NCBI RefSeq assembly: GCF_008973465.1
Contig: NZ_WBXN01000004.1
Span: 1,984,001 to 2,048,000 of the forward strand
Direction: 5' to 3'
DNA from: Streptomyces sp. SS1-1
Lineage (GTDB): Bacteria; Actinomycetota; Actinomycetes; Streptomycetales; Streptomycetaceae
DNA: 64,000 bases
The notes beneath the pieces are model-generated. The model was not told the origin of the DNA. It did not search any database and saw only the letters and a list, made by a program, of their open reading frames with translations. Made by a program: the position numbers and the translations under genes. Below are positions 29,853 through 38,995 of this stretch, in pieces. Position 1 is the stretch's first letter; every line of letters starts with the position of its first letter.

Positions 29853-31238
29853 TCAGCAGCTCGACTTGCCCGCGTATACGGCCAGGGCCGTGTTCGCGCC
29901 GAGGGTCGCGGTGAGCTGACCGGAGGAGTTCACCGACACGGTGGTGTTGTTCTGCACGTTGCAGTACGTGCCGGCGGGCAGCGACGTCTGGTACGTGCGG
30001 CTGAGCGAGCCGGACTCGTGGTTGATGGCCACGAAGCCCTTGCTGCCCCGGCCGAACGCGATGGCGTCGTTGCCGTTGTCCCACCAGTTGGTGACGGCCT
30101 GACCGCGCGTGGCGTTGCGGAAGGCGACCATGGACTTGATCTCCGGCCAGTTGTGCTGGCACTTCCAGCCGTTCTGCCAGCACGCGGTCACCGAGCCGCC
30201 GTTGGGCGGGCCGGCGTCGATGTCGGAGAACTCGTAGCCGGAGTTGATGTCGGGCGCGCCGTACGGCCAGGCCAGCATGAAGACGTTGGCCAGGGTGTAG
30301 TTGGCGTTGTCCTTGTAGTTGAGGGTGGAGCCGTTGCGCTCGGTGTCGTGGTTGTCGACGAAGACACCGGCGCTGGAGCTGCTCAGATAGCCCCAGCCCT
30401 CGCCGTAGTTCTTGAGGTAGGCGAGGTTCTCGTTGTTGAAGACCCGCTTGAGGTCGTAGGCGTAGCGGAACTCCTGGACGTCGCCGTTGCGGGTGTACTC
30501 GGTGGGCTGGACGGCCTCGCCGGAGCCGTAGATGACCTCCTGCTTCCAGTAGGCGTTCGGGTTGGTCAGGCGGGACTTGATGTTCGCCAGGTCGGCGGTG
30601 TCGATGTGCTTGGCCGCGTCGATGCGGAAGCCGTCGACGCCGAGCGTGAGCAGGTCGTTCATGTACCCGGCGATGGCCTTGCGGACGTAGTCCTCGCCGG
30701 TGTCCAGGTCGGCGAGGCCGACGAGTTCGCAGTGCTGGACGTTCCAGCGGTCCTGGTAGTTGCTCACCTGGGAGGTGCAGTCGTCGAAGTCGTACGACGA
30801 GTACAGGCCCGGGTAGTCGTACTTCGTGTACGACGAGCCGCCGGTGCCGGTGCCGCTGCCGGCCGCCATGTGGTTGACGACCGTGTCGACGACGACCTTC
30901 ACACCAGCCGCGTGGCAGGTGTTCACCATGTTCTGGAAGGCGGTCCGGTCGCCGAGCCGGCCGGCGATCTTGTAGCTGACGGGCTGGTACGACGTCCACC
31001 ACTGGGAGCCCTGTATGTGCTCCGCGGGCGGGGAGACCTGCACGTAGCCGTAGCCGGCCGGGCCGAGGGTGGTGGTGCACTCCTTGGCGACGGAGGCGAA
31101 CTTCCACTCGAAGAGGACGGCGGTGACGTCCTTGGTGCCGGGGGGAGAGGCCGCCGCCTCCGTTGGGTGCATGACAAGAGAGGAGGCGGTGAGGGCCGTC
31201 GTGAGGGCGGCCGCCCAGGGAAGGGTTCTGCGGTGCAT
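29853..31238 (-). CDS. aml: Secreted alpha-amylase (GH13, animal-like subfamily)
   Basis: 461 residues with signal peptide (1-30, ending AAAS). Catalytic residues of GH13 are visible: Asp207 ([10 protein letters not shown]), Glu241 (YGSGEAV) and Asp298 ([11 protein letters not shown]), with region [11 protein letters not shown] at about 116-124. The sequence type ([21 protein letters not shown]) is that of Streptomyces amylases related to animal enzymes. It lacks the C-terminal starch-binding CBM20 often found in longer homologues, ending in [12 protein letters not shown]. Hydrolyses alpha-1,4-glucan to maltose and maltotriose. ATG 31238 has AAGGAAA upstream. Half-sites CTTGC at 31266-31292 suggest MalR repression. 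Confidence 0.96.
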   Translation of the reverse strand: MHRRTLPWAAALTTALTASSLVMHPTEAAASPPGTKDVTAVLFEWKFASVAKECTTTLGPAGYGYVQVSPPAEHIQGSQWWTSYQPVSYKIAGRLGDRTAFQNMVNTCHAAGVKVVVDTVVNHMAAGSGTGTGGSSYTKYDYPGLYSSYDFDDCTSQVSNYQDRWNVQHCELVGLADLDTGEDYVRKAIAGYMNDLLTLGVDGFRIDAAKHIDTADLANIKSRLTNPNAYWKQEVIYGSGEAVQPTEYTRNGDVQEFRYAYDLKRVFNNENLAYLKNYGEGWGYLSSSSAGVFVDNHDTERNGSTLNYKDNANYTLANVFMLAWPYGAPDINSGYEFSDIDAGPPNGGSVTACWQNGWKCQHNWPEIKSMVAFRNATRGQAVTNWWDNGNDAIAFGRGSKGFVAINHESGSLSRTYQTSLPAGTYCNVQNNTTVSVNSSGQLTATLGANTALAVYAGKSSC

Positions 31239-31265
31239 GTGGGGTTTCCTTCACCGTTGAAGGTT

Positions 31266-31292
31266 CTTGCTGAAAACTTTCAACTACCTTGC
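31266..31292 (-). promoter_or_regulatory. Possible MalR operator of the alpha-amylase gene
   Basis: CTTGC occurs at 31266-31270 and 31288-31292 (22-bp spacing, plus-strand orientation), flanking a TGAAAACTTTCA inverted sequence, directly upstream of the aml start. Repeated CTTGC/GCAAG elements are typical of Streptomyces amylase promoters under MalR/Reg1 control. Confidence 0.5.
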
Positions 31293-31310
31293 GGTGACGG
31301 AGATGTTAAA

Positions 31311-31338
31311 GGCCCGCCGCCTGAAAAGGCAGCGGGCC
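31311..31338 (-). terminator. Terminator of aglA
   Basis: GGCCCGC (31311-31317) pairs with GCGGGCC (31332-31338), and the interior GCCT-GAAA-AGGC stacks as a GAAA tetraloop helix. It ends 36 bp beyond the aglA stop. Confidence 0.82.
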
Positions 31339-31374
31339 GGTCGAAGTTGGATGAAAATTCTTGCAGAACGGCCG

Positions 31375-33057
31375 TCAGGAGGCCGTCGTCCACCACACCG
31401 TGGTGTCGCCGGGCAGCTTCGCCTCACCGTCCGTCTCGGTGATCTCACCGCTGGCGAGCAGCAGCCGCCCGTACGCCGGGATGGTCACCGAGTCGGTGCC
31501 GGTGTTCGCCACGCAGACGAACTCGCCGCGCCGGAAGGCGAGGACGCCCTCGGGGGCCCGCAGCCACTCCACCGCGTCCCCGGCGCCGAGGTCGGGGTGG
31601 GCACGGCGGGCGGCCAGCGCGGCGCGGTACAGCTCCAGGGTGGAGTCCGGGTCGCCGGACTGCGCCTCGACGCTCAGCTCGCCCCAGCCCTCCGGCTGCG
31701 GCAGCCAGCTGCCGCCCGCGCCGAAGCCGTACGACGATCCGGTACGCGTCCACGGGATCGGCACCCGGCAGCCGTCGCGGAAGCCGTCCTGGCCCTCGCC
31801 GCGGAAGTACGCCGGGTCCTGGCGCACCTCGTCCGGCAGGTCCACGACGTCCGGCAGACCGAGCTCCTCGCCCTGGTAGACGTACGCCGAGCCGGGCAGG
31901 GCCAGCATCAGCAGGGTGGCGGCGCGGGCGCGGCGCAGACCGAGGGCGCGGTCGCCGGCGGTGCGGATCTGGGTGCCGAGGCCGGCCGGGTTGGCGAAGC
32001 GGGTGGCGTGCCGGGTGACGTCGTGGTTGGAGAGCACCCAGGTGGCGGGGGCGCCGACGGGGCGCATGGCCTCCAGGGTGCGGTCGACGACCTCGCGCAG
32101 CTCGGCGGCGTCCCAGGCAGAGGCAAGGTACTGGAAGTTGAACGCCTGGTGCAGCTCGTCGGGGCGGACGTAGTTCGCGGTGCGCTCGACGGTCGGGGTC
32201 CACGCCTCGGCGACGAAGATGCGCTCGCCGCTGTACTCGTCGAGGATCTTCCGCCACTGCCGGTAGATGTCGTGGACGCCGTCCTGGTCGAAGAACGGGG
32301 TGACATCGTTGCCCAGCAGACGCATCTCGTCGTGGGAGCCGAGGTCGGGCAGGCCCTCGGCCTTGACCATGCCGTGGGCGACGTCGATACGGAAGCCGTC
32401 CACGCCCATGTCCAGCCAGAACCGCAGGATGGAGCGGAACTCGTCGCCGACCGCCGGGTGCTCCCAGTTGAAGTCGGGCTGCTCCGGCGCGAAGAGGTGC
32501 AGGTACCACTCGCCCAGGGTGCCGTCGGGCTCGGTGACCCGGGTCCAGGCGGGGCCGCCGAAGATGGACTCCCAGTCGTTGGGCGGGAGTTCGCCGTTCG
32601 CGCCCTTGCCGGGGCGGAAGTGGTAGCGGTCGCGCAGCGGCGAGCCGGGGCCCTCGGCGAGGGCGCGCTTGAACCACTCGTGCTGGTCCGAGGAGTGGTT
32701 GGGGACCAGGTCGACGATGACGCGCAGGCCCAGGTCGCGGGCGTCGCGGATCAGCGCGTCGGCGTCCAGCAGGTTGCCGAACATCGGGTCGACGGCCCGG
32801 TAGTCGGCGACGTCGTAGCCGGCGTCGGCCTGCGGGGAGGCGTAGAAGGGGCTCAGCCACACGGCGTCGACACCGAGGTCGCGCAGGTACGGCAGGCGGG
32901 AACGGATGCCTTCCAGGTCGCCCATGCCGTCGCCGTTGCTGTCGGCGAAGCTGCGCGGGTAGACCTGGTAGATCACCGCGTCGCGCCACCAGTCACGGCG
33001 CTTGGCGACGGTGGCGACGGCAGCGGTCTCGGCCGGGGCGGTGGGGTACTGGCTCAT
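31375..33057 (-). CDS. aglA: Intracellular alpha-glucosidase (GH13)
   Basis: 560 residues without a signal peptide. GH13 motifs: VIYQVYPRSFADSNGDG near the start, VIVDLVPNHSSDQH, catalytic Asp in DGFRIDVAHG, Glu in IFVAEAWTP, Asp in LSNHDVTRH. This is the maltose/oligosaccharide alpha-glucosidase type that splits imported maltodextrins to glucose. It is last in the malE-malF-malG-aglA run, matching the Streptomyces mal cluster. ATG 33057 has AAGGAAG 3-4 nt upstream. A hairpin between malG and aglA (33156-33203) may lower its expression relative to the transporter. Confidence 0.93.
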   Translation of the reverse strand: MSQYPTAPAETAAVATVAKRRDWWRDAVIYQVYPRSFADSNGDGMGDLEGIRSRLPYLRDLGVDAVWLSPFYASPQADAGYDVADYRAVDPMFGNLLDADALIRDARDLGLRVIVDLVPNHSSDQHEWFKRALAEGPGSPLRDRYHFRPGKGANGELPPNDWESIFGGPAWTRVTEPDGTLGEWYLHLFAPEQPDFNWEHPAVGDEFRSILRFWLDMGVDGFRIDVAHGMVKAEGLPDLGSHDEMRLLGNDVTPFFDQDGVHDIYRQWRKILDEYSGERIFVAEAWTPTVERTANYVRPDELHQAFNFQYLASAWDAAELREVVDRTLEAMRPVGAPATWVLSNHDVTRHATRFANPAGLGTQIRTAGDRALGLRRARAATLLMLALPGSAYVYQGEELGLPDVVDLPDEVRQDPAYFRGEGQDGFRDGCRVPIPWTRTGSSYGFGAGGSWLPQPEGWGELSVEAQSGDPDSTLELYRAALAARRAHPDLGAGDAVEWLRAPEGVLAFRRGEFVCVANTGTDSVTIPAYGRLLLASGEITETDGEAKLPGDTTVWWTTAS

Positions 33058-33155
33058 GGCTTCCTTGATGCGGTGGGGGTCTTCCGCCCGGACGGTGGCG
33101 CGGGCGGAGAAGGAGTCGTCGGGTCTGCGTCGTGCGCGTGCGGGCGGCGGACGAC

Positions 33156-33203
33156 GAGGCGGCCGCAGTGACAGCGGGGTCGGATGGACACGGCGGCCGC
33201 CTC
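33156..33203 (-). promoter_or_regulatory. Hairpin between malG and aglA
   Basis: GAGGCGGCCGC (33156-33166) pairs with GCGGCCGCCTC (33193-33203), 11 bp with a 26-nt loop, 18 bp beyond the malG stop and about 100 bp before aglA. It may act as partial terminator or RNA-processing site. Confidence 0.6.
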
Positions 33204-33220
33204 GGGTTCTCGGGGCCGGC

Positions 33221-34132
33221 TCAGCCCTTCGTGCCGCCGGCGGTGAGGCCGGTGACCAGGTTCTTCTGCACGAGGTAGAAGAAGAGGGAGACCGGTATCG
33301 CGATCAGCACGGCCGTGGCCGCCATGAGGTTGCGCTGGGCGTCGTGCTCGCTGACGAAGCTCTGCAGGCCGACGGCGAGCGTGTACTTCTCGTCGTCGAG
33401 CAGGAAGGTGGTCGCGAAGGCCACCTCGCCGAAGGCGGTGATGAAGCTGTAGAAGGCGGCGACCGCCAGGCCCGGCTTGGCGAGCGGCAGGATCAGCCGC
33501 GCGAAGGTGCCGAACGGGGTGAGGCCGTCGACGCGGCCGGCCTCGTCGATCTCGAACGGGATGGTGTCGAAGTAGCCCTTGAGCAGCCAGGCGCAGTACG
33601 GCACCGCGGTCGAGCAGTAGACGAGGATCAGGCCGAGGTAGGTGTCGATGAGGCCCAGCTCCGAGAGGATCTGGTACATCGGCACGATCAGGACGGCGAT
33701 CGGGAACATCTGGGTGACCAGCAGGACCCACATGAACTTCCGGTAGCCGGGGAAGCGCATACGGGAGACGGCGTAGCCGGTGGTGGCGGCGATCAGCACG
33801 CCGATCACGGTGGTGCCCAGCGACACGATCAGCGAACTCTTCAGCCAGTCGAAGAAGTTCGTCTCCGTCAGGACGAACGTGTAGTTGTCGAACGTCATCT
33901 TCGACCAGATGCGTCCGGGGTGCAGATAGTCGTCCTTGTCCGGGCCGAGTGACAGGTACACCAGCCACAGGACGGGGAACAGGGCGATCAGGCTCGCGAC
34001 GGTGAGCACGCCGTGCGAGGTGAGGGCGCCGACGAGGCTCGTCTCACCGCGCCGCCGGGTGCGGCGGGGCTTGTGCTGCGTGCTCTCCGGTTCGGTCGCC
34101 GCGGCGGAGGTCCGGTCCGTGGTGGTACTCAT
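33221..34132 (-). CDS. malG: MalG, maltose/maltodextrin ABC transporter permease
   Basis: 303 residues, six predicted membrane helices after a charged N-terminus. The EAA-type loop that contacts the ATPase is EIDEAGRVDGLTPFGTFARLILPLAKPG. Works with MalF as the membrane channel for maltodextrins delivered by MalE. No ATPase gene is in the operon; in Streptomyces the shared ATPase MsiK, encoded elsewhere, energises such importers. The start is 14 bp after malF, with AGGAG 6-7 nt upstream. Confidence 0.95.
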   Translation of the reverse strand: MSTTTDRTSAAATEPESTQHKPRRTRRRGETSLVGALTSHGVLTVASLIALFPVLWLVYLSLGPDKDDYLHPGRIWSKMTFDNYTFVLTETNFFDWLKSSLIVSLGTTVIGVLIAATTGYAVSRMRFPGYRKFMWVLLVTQMFPIAVLIVPMYQILSELGLIDTYLGLILVYCSTAVPYCAWLLKGYFDTIPFEIDEAGRVDGLTPFGTFARLILPLAKPGLAVAAFYSFITAFGEVAFATTFLLDDEKYTLAVGLQSFVSEHDAQRNLMAATAVLIAIPVSLFFYLVQKNLVTGLTAGGTKG

Positions 34133-34146
34133 GAAGAACTCCTGCC

Positions 34147-35151
34147 TCAGATCGCGAGCTGCTGCTCGTTGCGGTTCAGCCAGCGGCGGTAGAACGAGGT
34201 GAAGACGATCAGGATGCCCAGCAGCAGGATGCCGTAGGCGGCGGACTGGGCGAAGTCACGCGGTTGCTGTCCGAAGCCGAGGTAGTAGGCCCAGGTGACC
34301 AGGATCTGCGCGTCGGGCGCGGTGTTGCCGAAGAGCAGGAAGATCACGGCGAACTGGTTGAAGGTCCAGATGATGCCGAGCAGGACCACGGTGGAGCTGA
34401 CCGTCCGCAGGCCGGGCAGGGTGACGTACCGGAAGCGCTGCCAGGCGCTGGCGCCGTCCATCTCCGCGGCCTCGTAGAGGGAGGCGTCGATGGACTGCAG
34501 GCCGCCGAGCAGGGAGACCATCATGAAGGGGACACCGCACCAGGTGTTGACCATGATCGCCGCGAACCGCTGCCAGAAGGTGTCCTCCAGCCACAGCGGG
34601 GCCGGCAGATGCAGGCTCTCCAGCACGGAGTTGATGATGCCGCCGTCCGCGAGCATGAACCGCCAGCCGAACACGGTGACGAAGGTCGGCACGGCCCACG
34701 GCAGGACCAGGACGAGGCGGTAGAGGGTGCGGCCGCGCAGCTTCTGGTTGAGCAGCAGCGCCAGGCCGAGGCCGATCGAGTAGTGCAGGACCACACACGC
34801 GGCCGTCCACACGATCGTCCAGATGAAGTGCGACCAGAAGCGGTCGTAGGAGGTGTCGCCCCAGAGGATGTCGGCGTAGTTGTCGAAGCCGATGAACTTG
34901 TACGTCGCCTCGATCTCGTTGACGCCGATCGTGCGCGCGGTGTTGAGGCTGTTGGCGTCGGTCAGCGTGAGGTACAGACCGTAGGCCAGCGGATACAGCA
35001 CGAGGATGCCGAGCACGACGATCACCGGGGCGATCATCGCGTACGCGTACCAGTGCTTCTGGTAGCTGTTCCTCAGGCGCTGCCCGAGCCCTGGCCGGGG
35101 CGCACGGTCACCGCGGCGCTTGCCGGTCGCGCGGTCGATGGCGACTGTCAT
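34147..35151 (-). CDS. malF: MalF, maltose/maltodextrin ABC transporter permease
   Basis: 334 residues with six predicted membrane helices. The ATPase-contact loop is LYEAAEMDGASAWQRFRYVTLPGL. Lacks the large periplasmic P2 loop of the enteric MalF, as usual in Gram-positives. Lies between malE and malG in one transcription unit (110 bp after malE, 14 bp before malG). ATG 35151 has AGAAGG upstream. Confidence 0.95.
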   Translation of the reverse strand: MTVAIDRATGKRRGDRAPRPGLGQRLRNSYQKHWYAYAMIAPVIVVLGILVLYPLAYGLYLTLTDANSLNTARTIGVNEIEATYKFIGFDNYADILWGDTSYDRFWSHFIWTIVWTAACVVLHYSIGLGLALLLNQKLRGRTLYRLVLVLPWAVPTFVTVFGWRFMLADGGIINSVLESLHLPAPLWLEDTFWQRFAAIMVNTWCGVPFMMVSLLGGLQSIDASLYEAAEMDGASAWQRFRYVTLPGLRTVSSTVVLLGIIWTFNQFAVIFLLFGNTAPDAQILVTWAYYLGFGQQPRDFAQSAAYGILLLGILIVFTSFYRRWLNRNEQQLAI

Positions 35152-35261
35152 GGTTCGACACCTTCTGGGAGTTCAAAAGTCCGAGGGGGCGGCCGGTGGG
35201 ACGGCCGGGCGGCCGCCGGATCGCCCCGCCCCAACAGGGCGGTCCGGCGGCCACGCGGGGC

Positions 35262-36533
35262 TCACTTGCTGAAGTCGGGCACCAGCTTGGCGATGGCCGT
35301 CTCGGCGGAGCTCAGGCCCTTGTCCAGGGACTCCTTGCCACCCGCGATCTTGGGCAGCTCGGTGTCGAGCGGGCCCCACAGGGAGCTGTACTCCGGCAGC
35401 GCCGGGCGCGGCTGGGCGGCGGCGAGGACGCCCTGGTAGCCGGCGATGCCGGGGTCGGCCTTGACCTTGTCGGTGTACGCGTCGTCACGGGTGGGCAGCG
35501 TGCTGTTCTTCAGCGCGATGGCCTCCTGGGACTTCGCCGACGTCATGAAGTTCACGAACTTCAGCGCGGCCTTCTGGTGGGCCTCGTCGGAGCCGGCGTA
35601 GACGGACAGGTTGTGGCCGCCGGTCGGGGCGCCCGCCTTGCCGCTGGAGCCGGCCGGGACGGTGGCGATACCGAGGTTGGCCTTGTCCTTGAACGCGGAG
35701 CCCTTGTAGAAGTTCGTGATCTCCCAGGGGCCCTGGACGATCGCGGCGACCTTGCCGTTGACGAACGCGTCCTGGATGTGGGCGTACGCGTCGGCGGTCG
35801 TGTCGGCCTTGTGCAGGCCCTTGCCGTCGAAGAGGTCCAGCCAGGTGCCGTACGCCTTCTTCGCCTCCGCCGAGTTGACGGTGATCTTCTTGGCGCCGGC
35901 GTCGACGGTGTCGGTGCCCTCGCCGTAGAGGAAGGACTGGGCGTAGTAGGCCTGGGTGGAGCCCCAGTAGCCGTCGACGCCGGTCTTGCCCTTGATCGTG
36001 GCGGCGGCCTTCTTGAGGTCGTCCCAGCTCTTGGGGGCCTCGGTGATGCCGGCCTTCTCGAAGAGCTGCTTGTTGTAGACGAGCGCGAGCGTGTCCGTGA
36101 CGAGCGGGACGCCGTACGTCTTGCCCTCGTACTTGGCCTGCTCCAGCAGGTTGGACTTGAACTTGTCCTGCTCCGCGAGGGCGTCCGTGCCGTCCAGCGG
36201 CAGGAAGAAGCCCTTCTTGGCGAAGGCCGGGGTCCAGCCGACCTCGGAGCGCAGGACGTCGGGGGCACCCTTGGATCCGGCGGCGGTGTCGAACTTGTTC
36301 TGCGCCTGGTCGAAGGGGACGTTGACGTACTTGACCTTGATGTCCTTGTTGGCGGCCTCGAACTCCTTGACCAAGGCCTTGTACGTCGGCGCCTCGTTGG
36401 TCGCGTTGGAGGTGTCCCACCAGGTGATGGTGACCGGACCGCTCGAGTCGCTGCCGCTGTCGTCTCCGCCGCAGGCCGTCGCCGCGAGGGCGAGGGACGC
36501 CACCAGCGCGGTGGCCGCTATGCCACGCCGCAT
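35262..36533 (-). CDS. malE: MalE, maltose/maltodextrin-binding lipoprotein
   Basis: 423 residues. MRRGIAATALVASLALAATAC holds a lipoprotein signal with the anchored Cys21. The mature protein has the solute-binding fold of family 1: ITWWDTSNATNEAPTYKALVKEFEAANKDIKVKY in outline, WEITNFYKG, and SVYAGSDEAHQKAALKFVNF. It captures maltose/maltodextrin outside the membrane for MalF-MalG. ATG 36533 has AGGAG 6 nt upstream; the open frame extends further but without signal features. Divergent from malR; MalR-type sites lie in the 380-bp gap. Confidence 0.96.
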   Translation of the reverse strand: MRRGIAATALVASLALAATACGGDDSGSDSSGPVTITWWDTSNATNEAPTYKALVKEFEAANKDIKVKYVNVPFDQAQNKFDTAAGSKGAPDVLRSEVGWTPAFAKKGFFLPLDGTDALAEQDKFKSNLLEQAKYEGKTYGVPLVTDTLALVYNKQLFEKAGITEAPKSWDDLKKAAATIKGKTGVDGYWGSTQAYYAQSFLYGEGTDTVDAGAKKITVNSAEAKKAYGTWLDLFDGKGLHKADTTADAYAHIQDAFVNGKVAAIVQGPWEITNFYKGSAFKDKANLGIATVPAGSSGKAGAPTGGHNLSVYAGSDEAHQKAALKFVNFMTSAKSQEAIALKNSTLPTRDDAYTDKVKADPGIAGYQGVLAAAQPRPALPEYSSLWGPLDTELPKIAGGKESLDKGLSSAETAIAKLVPDFSK

Positions 36534-36667
36534 GAGTTCTCCTTGAGGGTGAAAGCCCGTGTGATGCGGGGGCGGCCCCGTCTGCCTGCCCCTGCTGTCG
36601 TGCCGACTGCGCCTTTGCGGCCGCCGGGCGACGTGAACGTAACAGCGATGCAATCCTTGCGAAAGAC

Positions 36668-36688
36668 CTTGCAGCAAAAAAGTGCAAG
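36668..36688 (-). promoter_or_regulatory. MalR operator at the malE promoter
   Basis: CTTGCA (36668-36673) and TGCAAG (36683-36688) form an inverted repeat with a 9-bp spacer. Further half-sites TGCAA (36649-36653) and CTTGC (36656-36660) lie nearby. This is the known style of Streptomyces MalR binding sites at malE. Confidence 0.75.
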
Positions 36689-36771
36689 GGAACACGGAAG
36701 TTATCCCCGCGTGACCGTCGTGCGACCACTGTGAGACGCTTCCTTACTGGGGTGGAGCGGTCCGCGGTCCA

Positions 36772-36798
36772 CTTGTGCAAGACTCTGCAAGCTCTTGC
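36772..36798 (+). promoter_or_regulatory. MalR half-sites on the malR side of the intergenic region
   Basis: CTTGTGCAAG (36772-36781), TGCAAG (36786-36791) and CTTGC (36794-36798) are clustered 117-143 bp before the malR start, suggesting that MalR also controls its own gene or acts jointly with the malE sites about 100 bp away. Confidence 0.6.
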
Positions 36799-36900
36799 CA
36801 TGACTTCCACGAGGGAGCGCGATGACGCAGCAGCCCCGCACGGGCCGGCCAACGGGTCGCCCTCGGCGTCCGATTGGTGTGCAAGGCGGCATACGACAGG

Positions 36901-36906
36901 TACAGT
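36901..36906 (+). promoter_or_regulatory. -10-like box close to the malR start
   Basis: TACAGT ends 8 nt before GTG 36915; no ribosome site is present, so malR may be translated from a leaderless or nearly leaderless mRNA. Confidence 0.4.
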
Positions 36907-36914
36907 CCAGTGCC

Positions 36915-37949
36915 GTGACCACACGGCTTGCCGACATCGCTGCTCAGGCGGGGGTGAGCGAAGCGACCGTCAGCCGCGTCCTCAACGGGAAGCCGGGCGT
37001 CGCCGCCACCACCCGCCAGTCCGTGCTGGCCGCACTCGACGTGCTCGGCTACGAGCGTCCGGTGCGGCTGCGACAGCGCAGCGAGGGCCTCGTCGGCCTG
37101 ATCACGCCCGAGCTGGAGAACCCGATATTCCCGGCGCTCGCCCAGGTCATCGGCCAGGCGCTGACCCGGCAGGGCTACACGCCCGTGCTGGCCACCCAGA
37201 CGCCCGGCGGGTCCACGGAGGACGAGCTCACCGAGATGCTCGTGGACCGGGGGGTCGCGGGCATCATCTATGTCTCCGGTCTGCACGCGGACACCACCGC
37301 GGACATGCAGCGCTACGAGCGGCTGCGCGCCCAGGGCGTCCCCTTCGTCCTCGTCGACGGCTTCTCCCCCAAGGTCCAGGCGCCCTTCATCTCCCCCGAC
37401 GACCGGGCGGCGATGTCGCTGGCGGTGACCCACCTCGTCTCCCTCGGGCACACCCGGATCGGCCTGGCCCTCGGCCCGAAGCGGTTCGTGCCGGTGCAGC
37501 GCAAGATCGAGGGGTTCGTGCGGACCGTCCAGGACCAGCTGAACCTGGCGCCCGACGTCGTGGAACGGGACCTGGTGCAGCACTCGCTGTACACGCTGGA
37601 GGGCGGGCAGGCCGCCGCCACCGCCCTCATCGCCCGTGACTGCACGGCCATCGTGTGCGCCAGCGACATGATGGCGCTGGGCGCGATACGGGCGGCCCGC
37701 CAGCAGGGGCTCGAGGTCCCCACCGACATCTCCGTGGTCGGCTTCGACGACTCCCCACTGATCGCCTTCACCGACCCGCCCCTCACCACGGTGCGCAAGC
37801 CGGTCCCGGCCATGGGCCAGGCCGCCGTACGCACGCTGCTCGAGGAGATCGGCGGAACCCCGGCGCCGCACAGCGAGTTCGTCTTCATGCCGGAGTTGGT
37901 CGTCCGCGGCTCGACGGCCTCCGCGCCCGGCGACCGGACGCGCCCCTAG
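36915..37949 (+). CDS. malR: MalR, LacI-family repressor of maltose/amylase genes
   Basis: 344 residues. The N-terminal LacI helix-turn-helix reads TTRLADIAAQAGVSEATVSR followed by the hinge VLNGKPGV; the rest is the periplasmic-binding-protein-like effector domain (LVGLITPELENPIFPAL, VCASDMMALGAIRAARQQG, SVVGFDDSP). Represses malEFG-aglA and amylase genes until maltose-type inducer is present. The frame is open from 36822, but GTG 36915 starts exactly at the conserved HTH and gives the known length. Divergent from malE. Confidence 0.95.
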   Translation: MTTRLADIAAQAGVSEATVSRVLNGKPGVAATTRQSVLAALDVLGYERPVRLRQRSEGLVGLITPELENPIFPALAQVIGQALTRQGYTPVLATQTPGGSTEDELTEMLVDRGVAGIIYVSGLHADTTADMQRYERLRAQGVPFVLVDGFSPKVQAPFISPDDRAAMSLAVTHLVSLGHTRIGLALGPKRFVPVQRKIEGFVRTVQDQLNLAPDVVERDLVQHSLYTLEGGQAAATALIARDCTAIVCASDMMALGAIRAARQQGLEVPTDISVVGFDDSPLIAFTDPPLTTVRKPVPAMGQAAVRTLLEEIGGTPAPHSEFVFMPELVVRGSTASAPGDRTRP

Positions 37950-38066
37950 GGGTCGCCAGGACTTACGGCCTACTCCCCCGGGAGGAGAAAAGCGGCAGAA
38001 CGTGCGTCACGGACCCGACCGGAGGATGATCGGTCGGAGAGGTCTTTTCTGGCAGACTCTGTGCCT

Positions 38067-38987
38067 ATGGGTGACGCTACGGTGACGACACGCGAAGGCC
38101 CTGAAGAAGCCGTCCCGCTCTCCGTCGCGGAGAGGACGGGACCGGGACTCCTACGACGTCTGCGCAGCCCGCGACGACCACGTCTGTGGTTCGAGATCCT
38201 GCTGATCGCGGTGAGTTACTGGACGTACTCCCTGATCCGCAACGCCGTCCCGGAGCAGCGCGCGGAGGCCCTCAGCAACGCCGACTGGCTGTGGCGGCTC
38301 GAGCACAGCCTCGGCATCGCCGTCGAGGAGTCCGTCAACCACGCGGTGAACGGCGTGACTTGGCTGATCGTCGGAATGAACTACTACTACGCCACACTGC
38401 ACTTCGTGGTGACGCTCGCGGTGCTGGTCTGGCTGTTCCGCCGGCACCCCGGCCGCTACGCGGCGACCCGCCTGGTCCTCTTCGTCACCACCGGTGTGGC
38501 CCTCGTCGGTTACTACCTGTATCCGCTCGCTCCCCCGCGGCTGATGACGAACACCGGCTTCGTCGACACGGTCCTCGCCCACGACACCTGGGGCTCGATG
38601 GCCTCCGGCGACCTGAAGAACATGTCGAACCAGTACGCCGCGATGCCGTCCATGCACATCGGCTGGTCGGTGTGGAGCGGTCTGACGATCTTCATCCTGG
38701 CGAGGACCCCCTGGGTCCGGCTCCTCGGCCTGCTCTATCCGGTGGCGACCCTCGTCGTGATCGTCGCGACGGCCAACCACTTCTGGCTCGACGCGGTCGG
38801 CGGTCTGATCTGCCTGGCCTTCGGCTACACCGTGGCCCGCCTCTGGTACGGGGCGCTGCCCTACCGGCTGCCGCGGGCCGTGGGGGCCGGGAAAGCGCTG
38901 TCCCCGGGCGGGGGCGCACGGCCCGCCCCGGCGGCCACCGAGGAGGAGAACCCGCCGGTCCCGGCCCGCGCTCCCTCGGGCCCGTAG
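38067..38987 (+). CDS. PAP2-superfamily integral membrane protein
   Basis: 306 residues, about six membrane helices. The PAP2 core motifs are PSMHIGWS (His nucleophile site region) and ANHFWLDAVGG (second catalytic His), with YPLAPPRL before them. The first phosphatase motif KxxxxxxRP is replaced by APPRL, as in the PAP2/inositol-phosphotransferase (Aur1-like) subgroup, so it may transfer rather than only hydrolyse lipid phosphates. ATG 38067 is preferred over GTG 38061; no ribosome site, but CAGACT ends 8 nt upstream. Convergent with glnE, 8 bp apart. Confidence 0.82.
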   Translation: MGDATVTTREGPEEAVPLSVAERTGPGLLRRLRSPRRPRLWFEILLIAVSYWTYSLIRNAVPEQRAEALSNADWLWRLEHSLGIAVEESVNHAVNGVTWLIVGMNYYYATLHFVVTLAVLVWLFRRHPGRYAATRLVLFVTTGVALVGYYLYPLAPPRLMTNTGFVDTVLAHDTWGSMASGDLKNMSNQYAAMPSMHIGWSVWSGLTIFILARTPWVRLLGLLYPVATLVVIVATANHFWLDAVGGLICLAFGYTVARLWYGALPYRLPRAVGAGKALSPGGGARPAPAATEEENPPVPARAPSGP

Positions 38988-38995
38988 CCGCGGGC

